Shown one piece after another: positions 40,513-50,482 of a stretch of DNA of 64,000 bases. The stretch lies in the NCBI RefSeq assembly GCF_033446605.1, contig NZ_JAWQUO010000021.1, positions 1-64,000 of the forward strand, read 5' to 3'. This DNA comes from Iodobacter sp025352645 (GTDB taxonomy: Bacteria > Pseudomonadota > Gammaproteobacteria > Burkholderiales > Chitinibacteraceae). Every line of letters begins with the position of its first letter. Within the stretch, counting starts at the first letter, position 1. A model generated the notes under the pieces. The model saw only the letters and a list, made by a program, of their open reading frames with translations, was not told the origin of the DNA and did no database searches. The position numbers and the translations under genes are program-made.

Positions 40513-42138
40513 ATGACCATCATCCCAAGCCAGCCTATTGCTGGTCAGCGCCCGGGTACTTCGGGCTTACGCAAGAAAGTCACCGTATTTCAGCAGCAGC
40601 ATTATTTAGAAAACTTTGTGCAGGCTATTTTTGATGTGGTACCGGAGCTTAAAGGGGGAACGCTGGTTTTAGGCGGTGACGGGCGTTTTTATAATCGGGT
40701 GGCAGTGCAGCTGATTTTAAAAATGGCTGCGGCCAATGGCGTGGCCAAAGTGATTGTTGGCCGTGGCGGGATTTTATCTACCCCCGCTGTCAGCTGTGTG
40801 ATTCGCAAATACGCCGCCACTGGCGGGGTAATCTTATCGGCCTCGCATAACCCTGGCGGGCCAGATGGCGATTTTGGCATTAAATACAATACCGATAACG
40901 GCGGCCCCGCCGCAGAAAAAATCACTGAAGCCATTTACCAGCGCACCACCAGCCTTAATCAGTATTTGATCAGCGCCATAGGCGATCTAGATTTAGACCA
41001 GCTTGGCCATTTTACGCTGGAAAGTATGGCGGTTGAGCTGATTGATCCGGTGGCCGATTACGCGCTGCTGATGCAAAACTTATTTGATTTTGACGCGATT
41101 CGCGCATGGTTTGCTGCGGGTAATCGCATGCAGTTTGATGCCATGTCTGCCGTGGCCGGCCCTTATGCCGTAGAGATTATCGAAGGCCTACTTGGCGCGC
41201 CGCGCGGCACTGTGGTGAATGGCGTGCCGCTAGAAGACTTTGGTGGCCATCATCCCGACCCAAATCCTGCCCATGCCACCGATTTAATTGCCGCCATGGC
41301 CGCCAGCGATGCGCCTGCTTTTGGCGCGGCCAGCGATGGCGATGCCGATCGCAATATGGTGCTGGGCCGCAACTTTGTGGTTACGCCATCGGATAGCTTG
41401 GCGGTATTGGCGGCTAACGCTACGCTGGTGCCAGGCTATTGCAAAGGCCTAGCCGGTGTGGCCAGATCGATGCCTACATCTGCAGCGGTGGATGTGGTAG
41501 CCAAAGCCCTAGGCATTGCCTGCTATGAAACCCCAACCGGCTGGAAGTTTTTTGGCAATCTGCTGGATGCGGGCAAGGTAACGCTTTGCGGTGAAGAAAG
41601 CTACGGCACTGGCTCCGATCATGTGCGCGAAAAAGATGGCGTTTGGGCGGTGCTATTTTGGCTGAACTTGCTGGCTGTAACCGGTAAATCGGTAGAAGAA
41701 ATCATTAGCGCGCATTGGGCGCGCTTTGGCCGGCATATATATTCCCGCCACGATTTTGAAGAGATTGCCAGTGATGCCGCCGAGCAGTTAATGGCCGTAT
41801 TACGCTCACGTTTGCCAGAGTTGGCTGGGCAAGCGCTGGGTGGGCAAGACATTCAACTGGCCGATGATTTTACCTACGATGATCCGGTTGACGGCTCGCA
41901 TAGCGCTAAGCAGGGTGTACGGATTATTTTTGCCAGTGGCGATAGAATCATTTATCGCCTATCCGGCACCGGCACGGCAGGCGCTACGCTGCGGGTTTAT
42001 CTAGAAAAATATCAGCCAGATATCGCCCAACATGGCGTGGAAACACAGGCCGCTTTAGCTGATTTAATTAAAATATCCCGAGAATTGGCTCAGATTGAAG
42101 AATTTACTGGGATGGTTGCGCCAACCGTGGTGACTTAA
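40513..42138 (+). CDS. pgm: Phosphoglucomutase (alpha-D-glucose-specific)
   Basis: 541 residues; interconverts glucose-1-phosphate and glucose-6-phosphate, joining glycogen metabolism to glycolysis. The phosphoserine loop GGVILSASHNPGGPDGDFG (about 112-130), the metal loop ASDGDADRNMVLG (about 273-285), the sugar-binding CGEESYGTGSDHVREKDG and the phosphate-binding RLSGTGTAGATLRVY are all present, in the order of the eukaryote-like Pgm subgroup (about 545 residues). It lies inside the glycogen cluster. Confidence 0.94.
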   Translation: MTIIPSQPIAGQRPGTSGLRKKVTVFQQQHYLENFVQAIFDVVPELKGGTLVLGGDGRFYNRVAVQLILKMAAANGVAKVIVGRGGILSTPAVSCVIRKYAATGGVILSASHNPGGPDGDFGIKYNTDNGGPAAEKITEAIYQRTTSLNQYLISAIGDLDLDQLGHFTLESMAVELIDPVADYALLMQNLFDFDAIRAWFAAGNRMQFDAMSAVAGPYAVEIIEGLLGAPRGTVVNGVPLEDFGGHHPDPNPAHATDLIAAMAASDAPAFGAASDGDADRNMVLGRNFVVTPSDSLAVLAANATLVPGYCKGLAGVARSMPTSAAVDVVAKALGIACYETPTGWKFFGNLLDAGKVTLCGEESYGTGSDHVREKDGVWAVLFWLNLLAVTGKSVEEIISAHWARFGRHIYSRHDFEEIASDAAEQLMAVLRSRLPELAGQALGGQDIQLADDFTYDDPVDGSHSAKQGVRIIFASGDRIIYRLSGTGTAGATLRVYLEKYQPDIAQHGVETQAALADLIKISRELAQIEEFTGMVAPTVVT

Positions 42139-42330
42139 GGGTGAGTTGGTTTAAATATATTTTTATGGGTAGAAAATAAAAAGCTTAAATAGAGCTGCAT
42201 ATTTTTTATTTTAAATGGCGGATGCATAGAATGGCAGCCGCTATTTTTTTGCATTAAATAGCTCGCTCTTTCATTATTTTCCGGAAATACACGCCAGCTT
42301 TGCTTAATATGATCTGATGCAGGGAGCGAT

Positions 42331-43602
42331 ATGATGGAAGCGATTGATAAACTGGTGTTGGCACGGCAACTACCTAATCAGGCGGTGGCTTTGGTTTTAG
42401 CGGGTGGGCGTGGCTCGCGTTTAAAGGATTTAACCAATCACCGTGCTAAGCCTGCGGTGCATTTTGGAGGTAAATATCGAATTATTGATTTTGCCTTATC
42501 AAATTGCCTTAATTCAGGGATTCGTCGCATCGGTGTGATTACGCAATATAAGTCGCATAGCTTGCTCAGGCATTTGCAGCGCGGCTGGTCGTTTTTGCGT
42601 AATGAAATGAATGAATTTGTCGATTTACTCCCCGCCCAGCAAAGAGTGGACGAGGAACATTGGTATCGCGGTACCGCCGATGCGGTATTTCAAAACCTAG
42701 ATATTATCCGTAGCTACAAAGCGCAATATGTAGTGATATTGGCGGGGGATCATATTTATAAAATGGATTACTCCCGCATGCTACTCGATCACGTCGAAAA
42801 TAATGCGGCGTGTACTATTGCCTGTATTGAAGTCGATAAAACGGCCGCCTCGGCTTTTGGGGTAATGGCGGTGGATGAAAATAGAAAAATAACCGCCTTT
42901 ATTGAAAAACCACTCGATCCGCCCGCTATGCCCAATAAAAATGATAAGGCCCTAGCATCAATGGGCGTGTACGTTTTTAACGCTGATTATATTAACCGTA
43001 TGTTGGCCGAAGATTTAGCCGACGATGCCTCCAGCCATGATTTTGGCAAAGACATTATTCCGCGCATTGTGGCGGAGGGCCGTGCATTGGCGCATCCGTT
43101 TTCAGCCTCTTGCGTCTCTAGTGATACGAATGCGCCGCCCTATTGGCGCGATGTGGGGACGGTGGATGCGTATTGGGAGGCCAATTTAGATTTGGCCTCG
43201 GTGCTGCCTGATTTAGATATTTACGATAAAGATTGGCCGATTTGGACGCATCAAGAGCAGCTTTCTCCTGCTAAATTTGTGCAAGATATCAATGGCAGCC
43301 ACGGTATGACGCTTAATTCCTTGGTATCGGGCGGCTGCATTGTTTCTGGCTCGTTTGTAAATAACTCGGTGTTGTTTTCTAAAGTGCGCTTGCACTCATT
43401 TTGCGCCATTGATTCTGCGGTGATTTTGCCATCGGTAACGGTAGGTAGGTCTAGCCGCCTGCGCCGCTGCGTGATTGATCGCGGCTGCCAAATCCCAGAG
43501 GGCACGGTGATAGGTGAAGACCGCAGCGAAGACGAGCGCCGCTTTTACTGCTCAGAAGGCGGCGTGGTGCTGGTGACCAGAGAAATGTTGGCGAAGTTAT
43601 GA
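42331..43602 (+). CDS. glgC: Glucose-1-phosphate adenylyltransferase GlgC
   Basis: 423 residues; makes ADP-glucose, the committed step of glycogen synthesis. N-terminal nucleotidyltransferase domain: ALVLAGGRGSRLKDLTNHRA (PPi loop), KYRIIDFALSNCLNSGIRRI, WYRGTADAVFQNLD and LAGDHIYKMDYSRML. C-terminal left-handed beta-helix domain (GCIVSGSFVNNSVLF, RRCVIDRGCQIPEGTVIG). It is allosterically controlled in relatives. AGGGAG precedes tandem ATGs at the start. Confidence 0.95.
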   Translation: MMEAIDKLVLARQLPNQAVALVLAGGRGSRLKDLTNHRAKPAVHFGGKYRIIDFALSNCLNSGIRRIGVITQYKSHSLLRHLQRGWSFLRNEMNEFVDLLPAQQRVDEEHWYRGTADAVFQNLDIIRSYKAQYVVILAGDHIYKMDYSRMLLDHVENNAACTIACIEVDKTAASAFGVMAVDENRKITAFIEKPLDPPAMPNKNDKALASMGVYVFNADYINRMLAEDLADDASSHDFGKDIIPRIVAEGRALAHPFSASCVSSDTNAPPYWRDVGTVDAYWEANLDLASVLPDLDIYDKDWPIWTHQEQLSPAKFVQDINGSHGMTLNSLVSGGCIVSGSFVNNSVLFSKVRLHSFCAIDSAVILPSVTVGRSSRLRRCVIDRGCQIPEGTVIGEDRSEDERRFYCSEGGVVLVTREMLAKL

Positions 43603-43631
43603 TTTAACCCAAATCTTGAAGCACAGAGGGG

Positions 43632-43845
43632 ATGTGACGCGCTAAGGTTTTCATACACTAAATACACGAAAAAAGCCAAAAATACAGATTGGTTTGATTC
43701 AGCTTGCACTCATTGTTATGTTTTTTATAAGCGATTGATTTTGATCGATATGTAAATAAAATGGTGGGGATACCCAATCCTATCAGTTCGTGCTTGATGT
43801 GTTTTTTGTGGATGACGTATTTTTTGATCTTGCGGCGTGTTTTTG
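43632..43845. repeat. Diverged copy of the GTTACGCA/GTGTTTTTCGTGGAC repeat, glgC-glgA gap
   Basis: It has CACTAAATACACGAAAAAAG near the left and GTGTTTTTTGTGGATGACG and TTTTTTGATCTTGCGGCGTG near the right, corresponding to the ends of the 229- and 227-bp repeats at 12962 and 28685, with a different centre. The glgC-glgA gap (277 bases) is mostly this element. Confidence 0.5.
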
Positions 43846-43879
43846 CCGATCAATTTTTCAAACCCAATGGTAGCAATCT

Positions 43880-45319
43880 ATGCGCGTTTTACACGTTTGT
43901 GCCGAGCTATTTCCTTTGCTAAAAACGGGTGGCTTGGCGGATGTCACTGGGGCTTTGCCGCTGGCTTTGGCGCAGCAGGGGTGCGACGTGCGTGTGCTCT
44001 TGCCGGGGTTCCCTGCTATTTTGAATGGCTTAGATATTCAGGGCGAAGTGGCCACGCTCAATAGCATGGCAGGGCCAATTAAACTCTTGTTCGGCCACAC
44101 TTCCACCGGTATTGCCGCCTATGTGATCGATTCCCCACACTGCTTTGATCGGCCAGGTAGCCCTTATTTGGATGTTGGGCAGCAGCCTTACAGCGATAAT
44201 CATCTGCGATTTGCATTATTGGGCTGGGTGGCCGCACAGCTAGCCAGTGGCGCAGATCCTTTTTGGCAGGCCGAGCTGGTGCATGCGCACGATTGGCATG
44301 CGGGCTTGGTTCCGGCGTATTTAGTGGCGGCGGGCCGGCCAGCTAAAAGTGTATTTACTGTGCATAACCTTGCCTATCAAGGCTTGTTTCCCCTTGCGGC
44401 TTTTGCCAGCCTAGCGCTGCCGCCAGAATATTTCTCAGTGGAGGGGCTAGAGTTTCACGGCAAGATTTCTTTTATGAAGGCGGGGCTGTATTTTTGCGAT
44501 CAGATCAGCACCGTTTCACCACGCTACGCGCAAGAAATCACCCATGATGAGCAGGGCTGCGGCCTAGACGGCTTGCTACGCACCCGTTCTGCTGATTTAA
44601 GTGGCATTTTGAATGGTGTGGATGAGCAAGTGTGGCACCCGCATACTGATCCTTTGATCGCCGCCCATTACAGCGTAGATAAAACCCAAGGCAAGGCTAA
44701 ATGTAAGCAGGATGTGCAGCTGCGCATGGGGCTTGCGCAAGTTACTGATCAGCCTTTGTTTGCCGTGGTCAGCCGCCTCACCGAACAAAAAGGCCTGCAT
44801 CTGGTGCTGGCAGCTTTAGATGAAATCACGTCTCGGGGAGGGCAGTTTGTGCTGCTGGGTGGGGGCGACACCCAGCTTGAAGACGCTTTTAAAGCTGCCG
44901 CCGCCGCAAATCCTGAGCAAATTGCGGTGCAAATTGGTTATGACGAAGCGTGCTCGCACCGCTTAATGGCCGCTGCTGATGTCTTACTGGTGCCCAGCCG
45001 TTTTGAGCCATGCGGCCTCACCCAGCTGTATGCCTTAAAATACGGTGCACTGCCGCTAGTACGCAGAGTGGGGGGGCTAGCCGATACGGTTGTTGATTGC
45101 AGCTTAGAAAACTTGGCCGACGAAAGCGCTACGGGCTTTGTGTTTGATGACTTTAGCGTTGCAGGGCTATCTCAAGGCCTACGCCGTGCTTTTATTCTGT
45201 GGCAGCGTACTAAAGATTGGAAAACAGTAAGACGCACCGCCATGCAGGTTGATTATGGCTGGGCCGCTGCAGCGAGGCAGTATGCGGATCTATATCAAAA
45301 AATGTTGCTTACCAAATGA
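43880..45319 (+). CDS. glgA: Glycogen synthase GlgA
   Basis: 479 residues; a GT5-family transferase adding glucose from ADP-glucose to the non-reducing end of glycogen. The N-terminal ADP-glucose loop LLKTGGLADVTGALPLAL, HAHDWHAGLVPAYL, VFTVHNLAYQGLFP, the C-terminal VSRLTEQKGLHLVLAAL and the catalytic VPSRFEPCGLTQLYALKYG are all clear. It lies between glgC and glgP in the cluster. Confidence 0.95.
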   Translation: MRVLHVCAELFPLLKTGGLADVTGALPLALAQQGCDVRVLLPGFPAILNGLDIQGEVATLNSMAGPIKLLFGHTSTGIAAYVIDSPHCFDRPGSPYLDVGQQPYSDNHLRFALLGWVAAQLASGADPFWQAELVHAHDWHAGLVPAYLVAAGRPAKSVFTVHNLAYQGLFPLAAFASLALPPEYFSVEGLEFHGKISFMKAGLYFCDQISTVSPRYAQEITHDEQGCGLDGLLRTRSADLSGILNGVDEQVWHPHTDPLIAAHYSVDKTQGKAKCKQDVQLRMGLAQVTDQPLFAVVSRLTEQKGLHLVLAALDEITSRGGQFVLLGGGDTQLEDAFKAAAAANPEQIAVQIGYDEACSHRLMAAADVLLVPSRFEPCGLTQLYALKYGALPLVRRVGGLADTVVDCSLENLADESATGFVFDDFSVAGLSQGLRRAFILWQRTKDWKTVRRTAMQVDYGWAAAARQYADLYQKMLLTK

Positions 45320-45343
45320 CGGCAATTATCGTAAAAGTATTGG

Positions 45344-45472
45344 TTGAAATTCGAGCAAGGTGAAATATTTTTTCCAGCCATGCGCCGCCTAAGGCTTAAT
45401 GAGTTTTTAGGTGAACCCTATGGCGCTTATTTAATAGCCACGCTGGCGCATTACGGTTTAGCTGTGCACTAA
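45344..45472 (+). CDS. Possible tiny protein between glgA and glgP
   Basis: A short frame from a TTG at 45344 (42 residues), or an ATG at 45380 (30 residues), includes the plausible protein-like stretch FLGEPYGAYLIATLAHYGLA. No clear ribosome-binding site and no known family. It may be a remnant of a lost gene rather than a working one. Confidence 0.2.
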   Translation: MKFEQGEIFFPAMRRLRLNEFLGEPYGAYLIATLAHYGLAVH

Positions 45473-45542
45473 TTAATATTCTTGGGTTATCTGCTGGGAT
45501 TTGCCTACACAGCGCTTTAAATAGTAATAAAAGGAGCACCCG

Positions 45543-47990
45543 ATGACGGTATCTTTTGAATATGATTCCCCTGGTAATGATACCGAGGCTTTAAAGCATG
45601 CTATTGCTAATAAGCTGGTATTTTTTATTGGTAAAGATCCTATCGTGGCACAGCCTAAAGACTGGTTGAATGCCACTTTTTTGGCGGTGCGGGATAGATT
45701 GGTAGAACGCTGGATGCGCACCACAAGGGCGCAGTATTCTCAGGATTTAAAGCGGGTTTATTATTTATCGATGGAGTTTTTAATTGGCCGTGCCCTATCT
45801 AATGCCTTATTAGCATTAGAATTATTTGAGCCGGTTAAAGCCGCGCTAGATGAAATGGGGGTGGATCTAAATGAGATTCTAGATTACGAACCTGATGCCG
45901 CCTTAGGCAATGGGGGCTTGGGGCGCTTAGCTGCTTGTTTTTTAGATTCAATGGCTACCATGGGCGTGCCTGGCTTTGCTTATGGGATTCGCTATGATTT
46001 TGGAATGTTTAAACAACGCATTATTGATGGCCAGCAAATAGAAGCACCCGATACGTGGCTATCTGCTTTAAATGTATGGGAGTTCCCCCGTGATGAAATT
46101 CAATATGTGGTGCAATTTGGCGGAAGAATAGAAACTGAAGGCGCTACCGTGCATTGGCTAGATACGCAAAATGTATTGGCGATGGCTTATGATTATATTA
46201 TTCCAGGCTATCAAACCACGGCCACAAATACTTTAAGACTTTGGTCGGCTAAAGCCTCACGCGGGATTAATCTATCTAAATTTAATCAGGGTGATTATTT
46301 AGCTGCGGTAGAAGAAAAAAACCATAGTGAAAACGTATCACGGGTTTTATATCCTGATGATTCAACGCTGCACGGTAAAGAACTGCGGCTGCGGCAAGAA
46401 TATTTTTTTGTTTCGGCCTCTTTACAAGATATTTTGCATCGCTATCTATTCACCCACGAATATTTTAATCAATTAAGTGATAAAACAGCCATTCACTTAA
46501 ATGACACACATCCAGTATTGGCTGTTCCAGAATTAATGCGCTTATTAATGGATGATTTTCATCTGGATTGGGATACTGCTTGGGGATACACGCAAAAGAT
46601 TTTTTCTTATACCAATCACACCCTGATGAGCGAAGCGTTAGAAACATGGCCGGTAGAGATGTTTTCTCATTTATTGCCCCGGCATTTAAAAATAATTTTT
46701 GATATTAATGAGCGGTTTTTAGCTGAGGTGAAACAACGTTTTGCGGGTGATGATGCCTTGATTAGCCGTGTTTCTTTGGTGGATGAATCGGGTGAGCGTA
46801 AAATTAGAATGGCCTATATTGCTGTAGTGGCTAGCCATAAAGTGAATGGCGTTTCAGCCCTGCACTCACAATTAATGAAATCAACCATCTTTGCCGATTT
46901 TGCCCGTATTTATCCAGAGCGCTTTACCAATGTAACCAATGGCATTACGCCTAGGCGTTGGTTGGCACAGGCAAATCGGCCGTTAGCGGATTTAATAGAC
47001 GATAAAATTGGCAAAACTTGGCGGGTAAATTTAGATGAATTAGCCGAGCTAAAACCTTTAGTTGAGGATAAAGGTTTTATAAATTGTTTTATGGCGGCTA
47101 AGCGGCAAAATAAAGAACGTTTGGTTCGTTATATTGCGACGCATTTGGGTGGGGAGATCTCCCCTGATGCGCTATTTGATGTGCAAGTAAAACGTATTCA
47201 TGAATATAAACGGCAATTGTTGAATGTATTACATGTGATTGCGCGCTATCAATTTATTTTAAAAAATCCAGATGCGGTCATTGTACCCAGGGTGGTGATT
47301 TTTTCAGGTAAGGCAGCATCGGCATATAAAACAGCTAAATTATTAATTCATTTAATTAATGATGTCGGAGCAAAGATAAATCATGACCCTAGGGTCGGTG
47401 ATAAGCTTAAAGTGGTGTTTATTCCCAATTATAGCGTGAGCTTGGCAGAGATCATTATCCCCGCCGCAGATCTATCTGAGCAAATATCCACGGCGGGGAC
47501 GGAGGCATCGGGTACGGGAAATATGAAGTTTGCATTAAATGGGGCATTAACGATTGGCACTTTAGATGGTGCCAATATTGAAATTGGCCAAGCGGTAGGA
47601 GCAGAAAACATCTTTATCTTCGGCAATAATAGCGAGGAGGTGCAGCGGCTGCGGCAAGAATCCTATAACCCACGGGCGATTTATGAGGCTGACCCGATTT
47701 TGCATGAGGTATTAAATAGCATCGCATCAGGATTATTTAGCCCAGATGAGCCGGAGCGGTATCGGGTGTTATTTGATTTATTGGTCAATTGGGGTGACCA
47801 TTATCAATTGCTGGCAGATTTTGCTGATTATGTCAAAGTGCAAGGGAAAGTCGATGCCCTGTATTTAAAACCATTGGAATGGCATAAAAAAGCCTTGCTG
47901 AATGTGGCTGGGATGGGGCGTTTTTCTTCAGATCGCAGTATTAGCGAATATGCGCGTAAAATATGGCATAGCAGCAGTGTTAAATTATAG
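45543..47990 (+). CDS. glgP: Glycogen phosphorylase GlgP
   Basis: 815 residues; a PLP enzyme releasing glucose-1-phosphate from glycogen ends. The PLP-lysine segment EASGTGNMKFALNGALTIGT and nearby LDGANIEIGQAVGAEN are intact, as are the N-terminal YYLSMEFLIGRALSNALLAL and LGNGGLGRLAACFLDSMATM. AAAAGGAGC precedes the ATG by 5-6 bases, one of the best ribosome-binding sites in the cluster. It completes the breakdown side with GlgX. Confidence 0.96.
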   Translation: MTVSFEYDSPGNDTEALKHAIANKLVFFIGKDPIVAQPKDWLNATFLAVRDRLVERWMRTTRAQYSQDLKRVYYLSMEFLIGRALSNALLALELFEPVKAALDEMGVDLNEILDYEPDAALGNGGLGRLAACFLDSMATMGVPGFAYGIRYDFGMFKQRIIDGQQIEAPDTWLSALNVWEFPRDEIQYVVQFGGRIETEGATVHWLDTQNVLAMAYDYIIPGYQTTATNTLRLWSAKASRGINLSKFNQGDYLAAVEEKNHSENVSRVLYPDDSTLHGKELRLRQEYFFVSASLQDILHRYLFTHEYFNQLSDKTAIHLNDTHPVLAVPELMRLLMDDFHLDWDTAWGYTQKIFSYTNHTLMSEALETWPVEMFSHLLPRHLKIIFDINERFLAEVKQRFAGDDALISRVSLVDESGERKIRMAYIAVVASHKVNGVSALHSQLMKSTIFADFARIYPERFTNVTNGITPRRWLAQANRPLADLIDDKIGKTWRVNLDELAELKPLVEDKGFINCFMAAKRQNKERLVRYIATHLGGEISPDALFDVQVKRIHEYKRQLLNVLHVIARYQFILKNPDAVIVPRVVIFSGKAASAYKTAKLLIHLINDVGAKINHDPRVGDKLKVVFIPNYSVSLAEIIIPAADLSEQISTAGTEASGTGNMKFALNGALTIGTLDGANIEIGQAVGAENIFIFGNNSEEVQRLRQESYNPRAIYEADPILHEVLNSIASGLFSPDEPERYRVLFDLLVNWGDHYQLLADFADYVKVQGKVDALYLKPLEWHKKALLNVAGMGRFSSDRSISEYARKIWHSSSVKL

Positions 47991-48087
47991 ATCAAGGTTG
48001 ATGATGCTCATGCTGAAATAAGCACAGTGGTTTAATGTCATCTGCCTCGTGTTTAATACTGAAAGTATATTTTTATAGTGGAAAATA

Positions 48088-48636
48088 ATGCAAAAAGATC
48101 AGCACTTAATTGAAGAAAAAATCAGCAGCGAGCGGGTATTTGATGGAGCTTTATTACATATTAATCGCGATATTGTGCGCTTGCCTGACGGGAGTGAAGC
48201 CACGCGGGAATATGTGCTGCACCCCGGTGCGGTGATGATTATCCCCATCTTGCCCGATGGCAGGCTGCTGATGGAGCGGCAGTATCGCTACCCTATGCAC
48301 CGCGTGTATTTGGAGTTTCCCGCAGGCAAGCTGGATGCTGGTGAAGATGCTCTGGCTTGTGGCAAGCGTGAGCTGCTGGAGGAAACCGGCTACACCGCAC
48401 TAGAGTGGCAAAAACTAGGCGTTCATCACCCGATTATTAGCTACACCAATGAAGAAATCCATTTTTACTTGGCGCAAAACCTAACTGCAGGCAAGGCTCA
48501 GCTGGATGAAGGTGAGTTTGTGGAATGCGTGGCGGTGAGCCTAGATGATCTGATTGCTGGTGTGCTGGACGGCTCGATCACCGATGGCAAAACCGTAGCA
48601 GGGATCTTTTGGGCGGAGAAAATACTGAGTAGATAG
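48088..48636 (+). CDS. NUDIX hydrolase, ADP-ribose pyrophosphatase-like
   Basis: 182 residues with a complete Nudix box, Gly-x5-Glu-x7-Arg-Glu-x2-Glu-Glu-x-Gly (GKLDAGEDALACGKRELLEE), preceded by ERQYRYPMHRVYLEFPAGKL as in ADP-ribose/ADP-sugar pyrophosphatases. Because relatives (AspP/NudF type) can hydrolyse ADP-glucose, its position directly after glgP suggests a role in controlling ADP-glucose, but ADP-ribose is the safer guess. It is 97 bases after glgP. Confidence 0.85.
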   Translation: MQKDQHLIEEKISSERVFDGALLHINRDIVRLPDGSEATREYVLHPGAVMIIPILPDGRLLMERQYRYPMHRVYLEFPAGKLDAGEDALACGKRELLEETGYTALEWQKLGVHHPIISYTNEEIHFYLAQNLTAGKAQLDEGEFVECVAVSLDDLIAGVLDGSITDGKTVAGIFWAEKILSR

Positions 48637-49303
48637 AAGTTCTCTAAATGGGATTGATTCTTTGCTAATTACATGATTTATGTTAAATATTTATGACGTA
48701 ATGTTATTAAAATAAATAAAAATTTCTCGAAATATTAATAACTTCGAATTAATTTTCAAATACCTTTGATTGGATATTAGGAAAATCAGTAGTGTCATTC
48801 TCGGAGCTCCGCTACGCTGTCGGATCATCGATAAAAATTCGAGGATGATATTCTGTTCCCTACTTAAAATTTAAGCATCAAAACTTGTTATTCTCGGCTT
48901 ATCTTCGATTCAACCGAATGGAACTCGTACCTGATAATGAATTAAATTTCACTTGTTATTGCTTTATTTTCCATATATGCTTATGGCATTTTTGTTAATT
49001 GTATTGCTACTAGCTGATGGTTTTTAAGTTAATTGTGGCAATTAACGATGTACTAAATAGATTAATTAACACTTATCCCATACTGTTGATATGGTTAGAG
49101 AAACCATTTTTCGTCATTGTGTTGCGATGTGGATTAAAAAATATCGTTATAGGTCAACTACATAATGGCTCTGTTTTTATATTGGTTTTTCGAGGCTCTT
49201 ATCATCACTAAGTGCTCACCACCATCTTAACTGTTGGCAAAAAAGCATCGTGTGGGTATATAAACTTTTGCTTAATTTAGCATTCTCAATAGGTTTACCA
49301 TTA
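48637..49303. other. AT-rich gap after the NUDIX gene
   Basis: 667 bases with no convincing gene. Around 48793-48860 there are fragments resembling the GTCATTCCCG dispersed repeat (GTCATTCTCGGAGC and CGAGGATGATATTC). A 64-residue hydrophobic frame at 49017-49211 lacks a ribosome-binding site and is probably chance. Confidence 0.4.
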
Positions 49304-49768
49304 ATGAAGATTTTTTCCGTTATTACCCTAGCTGCAACGCTGTTCATTTCCGGTTGTGCATCTGTCGATATGGCTTCTAAAGCTGATTCTGCAAAAGCAA
49401 AAGAATTTAATGCACCAAGCCAAGGCAAGGCTGGTGTTTATGTTTATCGTAATAGCTTTGTTGGTAAAGCCCTCAAGAAAGATATTTGGGTGGATGGCAA
49501 GTGTGTCGGCGAAAGCGCTCCAGATGTGTTTTTCTTTACAGAAGTTGAAGGCGGAAAAACCCATAAGATTGATACTGAATCTGAATTCTCTCCAAACACT
49601 TTAGAAGTGATGCTTGAAGAAGGTAAAAATCACTTCATTCGTCAATATATTAAGATGGGTGTGTTTGTAGGTGGTGCTGGTGTAGAGCAAGTACCTGAAG
49701 AGCAAGGCAAAAATGATGTTGCTAAGCTCAGTCTGGCAAAATCGGGTAAGTGCAGCACAGCAAAATAA
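49304..49768 (+). CDS. DUF2846 lipoprotein
   Basis: 154 residues from the ATG at 49304. A lipoprotein signal peptide (LAATLFISGCASV, Cys about 17) is followed by a DUF2846-type domain (AGVYVYRNSFVGKALKKDIW, then VDGKCVGESAPDVFFFTEVE). These are envelope proteins of unknown function. A stem-loop AATAAGGG/CCCTTAT at 49786-49807, without a T-run, follows the gene. Confidence 0.75.
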   Translation: MKIFSVITLAATLFISGCASVDMASKADSAKAKEFNAPSQGKAGVYVYRNSFVGKALKKDIWVDGKCVGESAPDVFFFTEVEGGKTHKIDTESEFSPNTLEVMLEEGKNHFIRQYIKMGVFVGGAGVEQVPEEQGKNDVAKLSLAKSGKCSTAK

Positions 49769-49979
49769 TCAGCAATACCCGCCAAATAAGGGATTTTTAA
49801 CCCTTATGCGTAGAAGTGCAGAACTGCTCTGGCTATCCACCATTTTGCTGACGGCTGGGGAGTTAGATCAAGCCTGTGCTTTTACGCTTAGCTAGTTATT
49901 TTGTGTGTGTTGCTGATTTTGCTTGGATGCCAGTGGCCTATGCCAATATAATCTGATCTTTCTCCGCACTTTCTGGTTT

Positions 49980-50366
49980 ATGACAGCACGCCGCTATCAG
50001 CTCAGCCTACGTATTGCCTTCTTGGCGATCATGCTGCACGTCCTGATGCCCTTGCTGCACGCCACTTTGCCGCAGTCTGCTTTAAGAAGCAGCGTTTTTT
50101 GCGGCACGATGACGCCGATTGTTGAATATCAGCTCAGCCAACTTCCAGGTAGTAAGCCTGAATCGTTATTAGCAAAGGCAGCTCCTGCCTGCGTGCTTTG
50201 CGCTCATGCTGATCAGACTCAGGCTCCGGCCTTAGATATACCGGAGATGGTAGCGGCGGTGGCTATGTTGCCGCATAGTTTTGGCATGCCAGCAGCGCCA
50301 CCATTGCGCCTGCACCGCAATTTATCCCTCCCTCCCCCTGGCCACGCCCCTCCTGTTTTTTCCTAA
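49980..50366 (+). CDS. DUF2946 family protein, copper-associated
   Basis: 128 residues from the ATG at 49980. One hydrophobic N-terminal helix (about 8-28, LRIAFLAIMLHVLMPLLHAT), then a polar part with CVLCAH (Cys pair) and a Pro-rich end. DUF2946 proteins often sit next to copper-responsive genes. It stands about 250 bases upstream of the MbnP-type gene, with a hairpin repeat between them, so it may be a separate transcript of the same functional group. Confidence 0.65.
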   Translation: MTARRYQLSLRIAFLAIMLHVLMPLLHATLPQSALRSSVFCGTMTPIVEYQLSQLPGSKPESLLAKAAPACVLCAHADQTQAPALDIPEMVAAVAMLPHSFGMPAAPPLRLHRNLSLPPPGHAPPVFS

Positions 50367-50424
50367 CAGATTCTTGATATGCGCGTTTTGCTAAAAAGCT
50401 AAGTTCTGTAGACACAGAGCCAAA

Positions 50425-50482
50425 TGAGAACACAGAGCACACGGAGAAAACCTAAGGCTTGTCTGTGTGCTTTGTGTTCTCA
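50425..50482. repeat. CACAGAG-type hairpin between DUF2946 and MbnP genes
   Basis: Arms 50425-50442 (TGAGAACACAGAGCACAC) and 50465-50482 pair at 17 of 18 positions around a 22-base loop. The sequence belongs to the family seen at 6790, 31763 and 37866. It could terminate the DUF2946 transcript. Confidence 0.8.

Noticed and set aside
49017..49211. 64-residue hydrophobic frame in the gap after the NUDIX gene
   Set aside because: No ribosome-binding site, AT-rich context in which Leu/Ile/Val/Phe-rich frames arise by chance.
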